From the NCBI RefSeq assembly GCF_002100145.1, contig NZ_JXQD01000003.1:62001-126000 (forward strand): DNA of 64,000 nt, given 5' to 3'. Position 1 is the stretch's first letter. Every line of letters begins with the position of its first letter. The stretch comes from Vibrio sp. qd031 (GTDB lineage: Bacteria; Pseudomonadota; Gammaproteobacteria; Enterobacterales; Vibrionaceae). Below, piece after piece: positions 52,478 to 60,468 of the stretch. The translations under genes were made by a program, and so were the position numbers. Under the pieces are notes generated by a model. The model was not told the origin of the DNA and made no database searches. It saw nothing but the letters and a program-made list of their open reading frames with translations.

Positions 52478-53461
52478 TTAAGAAGCGTTTTGCACAGCTT
52501 TTCTTAAAATAATTCGACCCAGCTTACGCTCTGAACGTGAGTTCGCGACCACAGCAACGATAATGACAAAACCTGAAATGGCCATTTGCCAAAACGGTGA
52601 GACACCGATAACCGGTAAAGCATTATTGATAATCCCAAGAAACAAAGCGCCCAAGACGCAACCAATAACGGTTCCAGTACCACCTGCGATACTAACGCCG
52701 CCAATTACGCACGCCGCAATCACTTGCAGTTCAAATCCATTGGCAATATCGACGTAAGCTACTGCGTAACGAGAAATCCATAAATAACTCGCAATACCCG
52801 CAAACAAGCCCGACAAGGTAAAGGCAATAAACTGCTTCTTGCCTACATCAACGCCAATGTAGTAAGCCGCTGTTGGGCTATTACCAGCTGCATAGATCTT
52901 TCGCCCAAGTTGGCGATGTTTGGTGAAGTAGTACATACCGGCGATGGCAAGTATCGATGACCACCCAAGCAGCGGCAGTCCTAACAGTTCTGTTCTCGGG
53001 ATCTGAATAAATGCTTCACTCATTTGGTGGGCGTTGATCCACGCGCCTTTACTAATAAGGAACACTGTGCCGCGATAAATACTCATCGTGCCTAACGTCA
53101 CCACAATCGCGGGTATACCCATTTTCCATACCAGCAAACCATTGATCATTCCCAAAACCGTTCCTAGCGCAGCACCAATCAAGATGATGACGGGTACGGG
53201 GAAGTCTGGATAAAGGCTATTAATGGTAGCGACCACCATGCCGGTTAGAGCGACATTGGCGGCGACCGACAGATCGATACAACGTGTCACGATGACCAGC
53301 ATTTGCCCAAGCGCCAAGATGATTAAGATGGACGTGTCGTTATACACACTAAATAAGTTATTGAACTGCAAAAACTCGGGGATAATAAATCCGATGGCGA
53401 CCAACAGTATGACGAGCACGCCCGCTAACTGTGTTTCTCTGTACTTGATTAGATTTTTCAT
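52478..53461 (-). CDS. rhaP: Rhamnose ABC transporter permease RhaP
   Basis: A 327-residue CUT2 permease. It has the family region NGFELQVIAACVIGGVSIAG, followed by GTGTVIGCVLGALFLGIINN near 260, and ITRCIDLSVAANVALTGM-like VTRCIDLSVAANVALTGMVV near 60. Its start codon shares one base with the rhaT stop, a sign of coupled translation. It forms the heterodimeric channel with RhaQ. Confidence 0.9.
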   Translation of the reverse strand: MKNLIKYRETQLAGVLVILLVAIGFIIPEFLQFNNLFSVYNDTSILIILALGQMLVIVTRCIDLSVAANVALTGMVVATINSLYPDFPVPVIILIGAALGTVLGMINGLLVWKMGIPAIVVTLGTMSIYRGTVFLISKGAWINAHQMSEAFIQIPRTELLGLPLLGWSSILAIAGMYYFTKHRQLGRKIYAAGNSPTAAYYIGVDVGKKQFIAFTLSGLFAGIASYLWISRYAVAYVDIANGFELQVIAACVIGGVSIAGGTGTVIGCVLGALFLGIINNALPVIGVSPFWQMAISGFVIIVAVVANSRSERKLGRIILRKAVQNAS

Positions 53462-54966
53462 TACATCCCTCCCAATACACCAGTAGCAGCACTGACCAGT
53501 TTCTCAGCGGTAAACTGCTCGCGTTCAAACTCTTTCACCATCAACCCTTCGCGCATAACAATAATGCGATCAGCCATGCCCATTACTTCAGGAAGTTCAG
53601 ATGACACCATGATCACCGCAAGCCCTGCTCCTGTAAGCTCTGACATAAACTCGTGGACAGCTGCTTTCGAACCGATATCAATACCTTTGGTCGGCTCATC
53701 CAGGATGATGATTTTAGGTTTGGTTGCCAGCCACTTGCTGATTACCACTTTCTGCTGATTACCCCCAGACAAATTTTCTACTTTTTCATGCCAGTTAGGG
53801 GCTTTGACATTGAGGCGTTCAGCGTATTTTTCGGCGAGCGAGTACTCTTTCTCATCGTCTAGAAAACCGTTGCTGTTAATCTTATCGAGTTGAGGCAATC
53901 CAATATTTTGGAAAATCGGGAATTCGAGGACTGCACCTTGGCTTTGCCTTTCTTCTGGCACGTACACAATGCCCGCTTTTATGGCATCGCTTGGCGACTT
54001 AATTGTGGTGGTTTTACCTTCAATTTTAATGCTGCCTAAACTGTTATTGGTGACGCCGAACAGTGACTGCATTAATTCGGTTCGACCTGCTCCCACTAGC
54101 CCGTAGAAGCCCAAAATCTCGCCTTGATGCAGGTTAAAACTAATATCATCAAATTCAGTCGGGTGACTGAAGCGCTCGACCTCAATAACTTTCTTTCCAA
54201 TCTCGACGTCAACTTTGGGATAAGCATTATCAATACTGCGTCCTACCATCATCGACACTAAATCGGACTCATCGACCTCTTTAATCAGGCCACAGTCGAC
54301 ATAGCATCCGTCTCTAAAGACAGTAAATCGGTCCGCTATTGCGTAGATCTCATCAAATTTGTGGCTAATAAACATGATCGCGCAGCCTTTTTGCTGCAGT
54401 CGGCGAACAATGCCATAAAAATCTTCAATTTCTCGGTGGGATAATGCTGCGGTAGGCTCGTCCAAGATGACCACATTGGCATCAAATGACAGTGCGCGCG
54501 CAATCGCCACCATATGCCTTTGCCCAATACTTAATTCTTTTAGTAGTTTTTGAGGATCAAGGGGGGCATCGATCTCTTTTAAAATACGGGCAGACTCTTG
54601 ATACATGCTTTTCCAGTCCAAACGACCCGATGGAAATTTGATGTAATGCCCAGCAAAAATATTCTCTGCCACACTCAGCTCATCAAACAGCACGGTTTCC
54701 TGATGTATGGCAGTAATGCCGAGCTTTCTAGCATCATCCGGAGTATCTAAAACCACTTCTTGGTCGTCTAAGATAAGCTTTCCAGAGGTGGGTTGGTGGA
54801 TCCCAGTCATGACTTTTACCAGCGTCGATTTTCCTGCCCCATTTTCGCCAACCAGTGCAGTCACTTGGCCTGGGTACAAATCCAATTGCACTTTGTCCAG
54901 TGCTTTCACACCAGGAAAATGTTTGCTGATATTTCTAAGGGAAAAGATTGGTTTTACTTCTGACAT
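53461..54966 (-). CDS. rhaT: Rhamnose ABC transporter ATP-binding protein RhaT
   Basis: A 501-residue double ATPase of the RbsA/MglA kind. The first half has Walker A GENGAGKSTLVKVM near 38, signature LSIGQRHMVAIARAL and Walker B VVILDEPTAALS. The second half has a degenerate Walker A (GLVGAGRTELMQSLF), signature LSGGNQQKVVISKWL and IIILDEPTKGID. It energises the rhaPQ channel. Here rhaT means the Rhizobium-type ABC ATPase and not the E. coli RhaT symporter. The ATG at 54966 has AAGGGC before it. Confidence 0.92.
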   Translation of the reverse strand: MSEVKPIFSLRNISKHFPGVKALDKVQLDLYPGQVTALVGENGAGKSTLVKVMTGIHQPTSGKLILDDQEVVLDTPDDARKLGITAIHQETVLFDELSVAENIFAGHYIKFPSGRLDWKSMYQESARILKEIDAPLDPQKLLKELSIGQRHMVAIARALSFDANVVILDEPTAALSHREIEDFYGIVRRLQQKGCAIMFISHKFDEIYAIADRFTVFRDGCYVDCGLIKEVDESDLVSMMVGRSIDNAYPKVDVEIGKKVIEVERFSHPTEFDDISFNLHQGEILGFYGLVGAGRTELMQSLFGVTNNSLGSIKIEGKTTTIKSPSDAIKAGIVYVPEERQSQGAVLEFPIFQNIGLPQLDKINSNGFLDDEKEYSLAEKYAERLNVKAPNWHEKVENLSGGNQQKVVISKWLATKPKIIILDEPTKGIDIGSKAAVHEFMSELTGAGLAVIMVSSELPEVMGMADRIIVMREGLMVKEFEREQFTAEKLVSAATGVLGGM

Positions 54967-55058
54967 GGTTATGCCCTTATCGAAAGGCATAGACTGAACG
55001 ACCATTGCGTACCATTAAGCCAACAATATTCAGCCTAGCCTTTCTTACCTATCGTTGA

Positions 55059-56057
55059 TTAGAAAATTTTCGCGAATTTATCGACATTGGTTTTGTTGTA
55101 GACAAAAGGTGATGCCATTGCCGCGTTTCCGTCGGTATCTAATTGCGCCATACCCATACGACCCATCTCAACTTCGCTGCTGTTCGCATTGTCTTTGATG
55201 AGGTTGTAAGAAATCATGGTAGCTGCGTATCCAAGATCGATAGGATTCCAGATGGCAAAGCTCTTAACCGCACCCGAGTGGACATGGCCAGCAAGCTCAG
55301 AAGGTAGACCTAGCCCAGTGACATAGATTTCGCCCATTTTACCCGCATCCGTTACAGCCTGTGCTGCCGCCAAGATGCCTACAGTGGTTGGAGCTACAAT
55401 CGCCTTAAGGTTTGGGTAAGTCTTAATTAGACCCATTGTTTCGCGATAACTTTTATCGGCCAAATCGTCACCATAAACTGTCGCCACAAGGTTTAGCTGC
55501 GGATAGTTAGGTAGAGCCTTTTTCATTTCTTCAATCCAGATGTTCTGGTTGGTGGCGGTTGGTGTCGCACTGAGAATAGCGATATCACCTTGCTCACTGT
55601 TGGTTGCTGCAACGGCTTCAGCTGCAAGATCAAGGTTCATTTTACCAATCAACTCATTACTTGATGGATTCAAGTGAACTTGTCGGCCTGGTGCGGCGAC
55701 ACCAGAATCAAACGATACGACTTTAATGCCGCGCTGCTGCGCCTTCTTCAAAATAGGAACAAGGGCATCGGTATCATTAGCCGAAATCGCAATCGCATCC
55801 ACCCGTTGAGCGATTAGTGAATTAACAATTTCGATCTGGCCTTCGGCGGTCGGAGTTACAGGTCCGGTGTAGATTATTTCTAGTGAATCATCGAGTTCAG
55901 AAGACGCTTCTTTTGCTCCCTCGTAAGCCGCCTCAAAAAAGCCAATACCTTGTGCTTTTACGACAAGACCAATACGAAAATCTTCTGCGGCGCTCATGCC
56001 AGATGCCAGTAGACCACTGGTCAATATTGCTGTGTGTAGGATATGTTTGATGTTCAT
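55059..56057 (-). CDS. rhaS: Rhamnose ABC transporter periplasmic binding protein RhaS
   Basis: A 332-residue periplasmic binding protein. The signal peptide (MNIKHILHTAILTSGLLASG) is cleaved near MSA-AE. The sugar-binding fold shows FRIGLVVKAQGIGFFEAAYE, VDAIAISANDTDALVPILKK and KVVSFDSG. It matches the substrate-binding subunit of the CUT2 rhamnose importer. The name rhaS follows Rhizobium use and is not the E. coli AraC regulator. GGAG precedes the ATG at 56057. Confidence 0.92.
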   Translation of the reverse strand: MNIKHILHTAILTSGLLASGMSAAEDFRIGLVVKAQGIGFFEAAYEGAKEASSELDDSLEIIYTGPVTPTAEGQIEIVNSLIAQRVDAIAISANDTDALVPILKKAQQRGIKVVSFDSGVAAPGRQVHLNPSSNELIGKMNLDLAAEAVAATNSEQGDIAILSATPTATNQNIWIEEMKKALPNYPQLNLVATVYGDDLADKSYRETMGLIKTYPNLKAIVAPTTVGILAAAQAVTDAGKMGEIYVTGLGLPSELAGHVHSGAVKSFAIWNPIDLGYAATMISYNLIKDNANSSEVEMGRMGMAQLDTDGNAAMASPFVYNKTNVDKFAKIF

Positions 56058-56148
56058 GTAAAACTCCATTTTTGGATTGGTTCACGTTTTATTAGCAATG
56101 ACGGCTCTACGACTTTATTATTTTTAAGCTCGTCATAGTGTTCGTTCG

Positions 56149-57411
56149 TTATCGTTGCAGTAAGACTTCCTCCTCATAACTTTTCACTTGGGTCAGCCAC
56201 GACAGACCTACCGGAACATCTTGCTCCATGCAGTAGTAGTCCCATACCGCTGACCAAGGAAGTGATTTAGTCTCTTCTAGAAGTGCTAAGCGACTGGTGT
56301 AATCGCCGTCTAATTCATATTGTTTAAGCTGGTCACTAGGCTCGAGCAGTGCTCGAAGCAGCGCTTTACGCATGTTCCTAGTGCCGATGGTCCATGCAGC
56401 AATACGGTTGATTGAAGCATCAAAGAAGTCCAAACCAATATTGACTCGTTCGAGAAGGTCGTGACGAATAATTTCGTTGGCTATCGCTTGGGTCTCATCG
56501 TCAAGCATCACCACGTGGTCACTGTCCCATCGAATTGGTCTGCTGACGTGCAGTAGCATTTCATCAACATAAAGAGAGGCCGATGAAATTTTGTCGGAAA
56601 TCACTTCTGTTGGGTGGAAGTGACCGGCATCGAGACACAGCATGACATCGCGAGTAGCTGCATACCCAAGATAGAATTCATTGGATCCCGCGGTATAAGC
56701 TTCAGTTCCAATGCCAAACAGTTTTGATTCGACAGCGTCTTTATGGTGCTCTTTAGAGATAGGCTCTTCGATGATTTTATCGAGCGATTCAACTAATCTC
56801 TGTCTAGGTCCAAGTCGGTCTGCGGGGATGTCTTTGTAGCCGTCTGGGATCCAAATATTCATTACTGAAGGGGTTCCTAGCTCCTTACCAAAGTACTCCG
56901 ATACTTTACGGCTCGCGATACAGTGATTGATCCAGAAGTCTCGAATCTTAGGGTCGGGATGCGTAAGCGTCATATTTTCAGCACTCAATGGATGCGAAAA
57001 ACACGAGGGGTTGAAGTCCAAACCGACTTGATTCTCTTTTGCCCACTTAACCCAATTTTCAAAATGTGCTGGTTTTATCTGATCACGTTCAACCGGTGTA
57101 TCGCTCTCTAGATAAATCGCATGAAGGTTTAGTCGCAATGCGCCAGGGATCAGACTCATTGCATAATCGATGTCTGCACGTAACTGAGCTGGCGTTGTGG
57201 CTTTTCCTGGATGGTTACCGGTGGTTTGGATCCCGCCCGTTAATTGCCCGTCTGGATCTTCAAAGCCGGACACATCGTCCCCTTGCCAGCAATGCATAGA
57301 AATTGGAATGCTGTTTAGGCGCTTCAACACATCATCTGTACTGATCCCGAGTTCAGAAAACTGAGCTTTAGCATTTTGATAGTTCGCCTTAATTCGATCT
57401 GTATTAATCAT
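56149..57411 (-). CDS. rhaA: L-rhamnose isomerase, copy 2
   Basis: A 420-residue RhaA-family protein of the same length as the copy at 25781 but with many substitutions. Conserved blocks are [55 protein letters not shown] and [17 protein letters not shown], with the metal-site Asp and His. It converts L-rhamnose to L-rhamnulose. It lies 9 bp after rhaB and is followed by the rhaS importer gene after 91 bp. AAGGGA precedes the ATG. Confidence 0.96.
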   Translation of the reverse strand: MINTDRIKANYQNAKAQFSELGISTDDVLKRLNSIPISMHCWQGDDVSGFEDPDGQLTGGIQTTGNHPGKATTPAQLRADIDYAMSLIPGALRLNLHAIYLESDTPVERDQIKPAHFENWVKWAKENQVGLDFNPSCFSHPLSAENMTLTHPDPKIRDFWINHCIASRKVSEYFGKELGTPSVMNIWIPDGYKDIPADRLGPRQRLVESLDKIIEEPISKEHHKDAVESKLFGIGTEAYTAGSNEFYLGYAATRDVMLCLDAGHFHPTEVISDKISSASLYVDEMLLHVSRPIRWDSDHVVMLDDETQAIANEIIRHDLLERVNIGLDFFDASINRIAAWTIGTRNMRKALLRALLEPSDQLKQYELDGDYTSRLALLEETKSLPWSAVWDYYCMEQDVPVGLSWLTQVKSYEEEVLLQR

Positions 57412-57420
57412 GGTATTCCC

Positions 57421-58866
57421 TTATAGATGAACCTGACTGATTCGAGCGAACTCGTCCCAGTGTTCTAAAAATTGAGTGGTCTGCTGCGGTTGGTACGATT
57501 GAATAGGAAAGGAGTGAGCAACGACTTCTCTGGCTTGCTTAACTCCAGTTAATGCATTGAGCGCGATCAATTGGCCACACACATTGCCAATGGCTGATGC
57601 TTCTATTGGCCCCGTTTTAACCGTGACCCCACACGCATCCGCACACAATTGATTGAGGAAAGTGTTTTGAATGCCACCACCAATGATGTGAATCTGCTCG
57701 CTAGCCGTGCCTTTAATCTGGGCGATTTCCAACCATACTTTTCGGTATTGAAAAGCTAAGCTTTCGAACACGCAGCGCGCAAACTCGCCAGCCGACTCAG
57801 GAACAAGCTGGCCGGTTTGATGACAAAATGTGCAAATTGCGTCTTTCATTGACGACGGGTTAAGAAAACTTGGATGGTCTGGAGCAATCAACGATCGAAA
57901 CGGAACAGCTTGCTTAGCTAAGTCCACCAAATCCGAAAAGCTAAACTCCACCAACTCTTTTTGAATATTCTGGATTAGCCATAGACCCATGATGTTTTTG
58001 AGTACCCGATAACGAGACTCTGCGCCGCCTTCATTGGTAAAATTGAGCGATTGCGCCACCGGCGTGTTAATTGGGGAGCTGCTTTCAAACCCCATCAATG
58101 ACCAAGTACCCGAGCTAATATAGACCGTGTCATCGCCTTCCACAGGCAGCGCCAATATGGCTGAAGCAGTATCATGGCTGGCAATGGATGCCACTGAAAT
58201 ACTGTGCTCTGCGTTTTTATAGTGACCGATGACGCGGTTTGGCATAGCTGGTGTCATAAACCATCGCTCAGGAATCCCAATAGCTTGCAGTAGCTCACTA
58301 TCAAATTGGTTGGTCTCGCAGTTGAGCACTTGTGACGTTGTAGCATTGGTATATTCGCAGTTTTTCACACCAGTTAACTGATACCCAAGGTAGTCAGGAA
58401 TAAACAACAAGCTCTCAACCTGATCGAGCCATGTTGGAGACTGTTTTTTTAGTGCTGCAAGTTGGTATAGCGTGTTAAACGATAAGAACTGAATCCCTGT
58501 GCGGCTATAGATAAATTGTTCACCTAGCGTTTGGTTAACGGTTTCCATAAAGCCGAGTGTACGGTTATCGCGATATGAGACGGCCTCACCCAACCGGTTG
58601 CCCTGCTCATCGAGGAGAACAAAGTCGACACCCCATGTATCAATCCCAATACAGTCGATGTGATGACCTTGCTTTAAAACCTTTGAGATCCCGTGTTTAA
58701 TTTCCATCAATAGGTAGTCTAGGTCCCAGCAAGCTTGTTTCTCGCGCAATACTGGTCCGTTATCAAATCGATGAAGCTCACTAATCTCAATGTATAGATC
58801 CTGATAAGTCCCGAGCATGACTCGACCACTTGAAGCTCCAATATCTATTGCGATTACGGTTTTCAT
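57421..58866 (-). CDS. rhaB: Rhamnulokinase, copy 2
   Basis: A 481-residue FGGY-family kinase. It opens MKTVIAIDIGASSGRVMLGT and has DCIGIDTWGVDFVLLDEQGN near 78, VASIASHDTASAILALPVEG and YISSGTWSLMGFESSSPI. It phosphorylates L-rhamnulose. It begins the nine-gene minus-strand operon of catabolic enzymes and importer and is divergent from an AraC-type regulator. It is diverged from the copy at 27054. Confidence 0.95.
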   Translation of the reverse strand: MKTVIAIDIGASSGRVMLGTYQDLYIEISELHRFDNGPVLREKQACWDLDYLLMEIKHGISKVLKQGHHIDCIGIDTWGVDFVLLDEQGNRLGEAVSYRDNRTLGFMETVNQTLGEQFIYSRTGIQFLSFNTLYQLAALKKQSPTWLDQVESLLFIPDYLGYQLTGVKNCEYTNATTSQVLNCETNQFDSELLQAIGIPERWFMTPAMPNRVIGHYKNAEHSISVASIASHDTASAILALPVEGDDTVYISSGTWSLMGFESSSPINTPVAQSLNFTNEGGAESRYRVLKNIMGLWLIQNIQKELVEFSFSDLVDLAKQAVPFRSLIAPDHPSFLNPSSMKDAICTFCHQTGQLVPESAGEFARCVFESLAFQYRKVWLEIAQIKGTASEQIHIIGGGIQNTFLNQLCADACGVTVKTGPIEASAIGNVCGQLIALNALTGVKQAREVVAHSFPIQSYQPQQTTQFLEHWDEFARISQVHL

Positions 58867-58923
58867 GTCAGATGGCCTCTCTAGTAGATGACATCCAGTT
58901 TAGAGAGAGCAAAAATTCTTCAC

Positions 58924-58970
58924 CTTGAAAAAAAAACTCTTTACCGACAACTCACGACTTTTTTTCAAAG
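58924..58970. promoter_or_regulatory. Possible AraC-type operator between rhaB copy 2 and its regulator
   Basis: The arms CTTGAAAAAAAAACTCT and ACGACTTTTTTTCAAAG form an imperfect inverted repeat with a 13-base spacer. This geometry is like RhaS/RhaR sites, but the A runs make it weak evidence. Confidence 0.35.
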
Positions 58971-59109
58971 ATTAGCGCCACCGAATTCACAAAAACACAA
59001 CATGGGTGATCACTTTATGTACAGCGCTGTTATGGTTTTTTAGTAGTGTTCTAAAAATATAGTGGCGGTTCATTATTATGCACTCCATTGAAACGGCAGG
59101 AGGACCTCG

Positions 59110-59925
59110 ATGATTCACCTAAAACCTAACGAGTTTTTTCTTAGTTCAAACAGTGCAATAACCACCGAACTGCGCGCTCCTCAGGAGGATTATCCTGAGC
59201 ATTATCATTCATTTGAAGAGATCATCATTGTTTCTAAAGGTAACGGTATTCATGTGGTGAACGACATACCAATGTGCCTAAGTAAAAACTACGTTTGCTT
59301 TGTCGCACAGCAAGATCGTCATCTATTCGAGAATGTGAATGACCTTTTTCTGAGCAATGTACTTTTCCTTCGCGACAATATTCAAGCAACGATTCCCCTA
59401 ACAAATTACTTACCTTGCACCAATGGTGGCAGTGTCGATTGGTTTATTGAAGATGAAGCCGCGTTTAGAGTTCACTACATCATTGAGCGTCTAAACTACG
59501 AATCACATATCAACACGCTCGCGTCTAGAGCAATGTCTGAACTGTTATTCCAGCAGCTGATCGTAGAATTGTGGCGGGGCCGTATCGTCGACACCAACGC
59601 ACTTTCGTTAAACGATAAGGTTACGTCAGTCATTATGTATGTTAACAAGCACTATAAAGAGCAACTGAATATAGAAAAGCTTGCTGAACACGCCAAAATT
59701 GCGACTAGGGTACTAACCAAGGAATTTAAGAAAGCGACAGGAATGAGCTTTAATCACTATCTCCATTTCATCCGAGCGAAAAATGCGATGCAGTTACTGC
59801 TAAACAGCGACTTAAGCATTACCAATATTGCTTTCGATGTTGGATACTCAGACAGTAACTATTTTTCAACAAAATTCAAACAAGTCATAAAGAAAAAACC
59901 AAGCGACTTCCGAAGTAATTCGTAA
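59110..59925 (+). CDS. AraC-family regulator, RhaS/RhaR type, copy 2
   Basis: A 271-residue regulator close in size to E. coli RhaS (278). The N-terminal cupin-like domain contains YPEHYHSFEEIIIVSKGNGI. The C-terminal DNA-binding region has two helix-turn-helices (LNIEKLAEHAKIATRVLTKE and LSITNIAFDVGYSDSNYFST). It is divergent from the second rhamnose operon and probably activates it with rhamnose. AGGAGG precedes the ATG. It is quite different from the regulator at 28855. Confidence 0.92.
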   Translation: MIHLKPNEFFLSSNSAITTELRAPQEDYPEHYHSFEEIIIVSKGNGIHVVNDIPMCLSKNYVCFVAQQDRHLFENVNDLFLSNVLFLRDNIQATIPLTNYLPCTNGGSVDWFIEDEAAFRVHYIIERLNYESHINTLASRAMSELLFQQLIVELWRGRIVDTNALSLNDKVTSVIMYVNKHYKEQLNIEKLAEHAKIATRVLTKEFKKATGMSFNHYLHFIRAKNAMQLLLNSDLSITNIAFDVGYSDSNYFSTKFKQVIKKKPSDFRSNS

Positions 59926-60468
59926 GCCCTACCTGTATTTCTCTCCTCCAATTCTTCCTAACAGTTACGCATTACGCACACCAGATCGTTACGCATATTA
60001 CAGTTACAACGCGTGATTAGTGCAAAAATCACAGTTTTAGGCTTTATAGCTCTATTAGCTATGGATCTATAACAGCCCCACTTCCATTTTTTGATTAAAG
60101 TTAAAACTCATCTATCTGTTTTTTATAGCTTATCCTGTCTAACTCGGGATAACCGCCCACCGCGGAGACGCTCGCCCCCTAGCATGTCCGCTATAGCCTT
60201 TGCTCTTTACAAGTCGATATCAGTTTTAAGCCCTCCCTGGGATCCGCAAAAAATCTAACGCTCTACTATCAAACACCTTTACCTTCAATTTTGATAATGC
60301 GTTTAACTGAACACACGACTTTGATTATGAAAAAAATCAAACACAGGCTACAAAAAAACAAAAAAGAAATGGCGTTTCATATTTACATCCAGTAAAAGAA
60401 ATTAATAATAAAATAACATTCCATTTACAACACTTCGAGCAGTTAAACTCAAAAACAAGGAGAGCAAC
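59926..60468. other. Intergenic region upstream of the secreted beta-helix gene
   Basis: A 543-bp region with no gene. It carries a KdgR-like box (60365-60379) and a short, unusually GC-rich stretch at about 60144-60180. Nothing else was recognised. Confidence 0.7.
60365..60379. promoter_or_regulatory. KdgR-like operator upstream of the secreted beta-helix gene
   Basis: AGAAATGGCGTTTCA has a full right half and core and differs at one outer left base. It lies 90 bp before the start codon. Confidence 0.6.
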
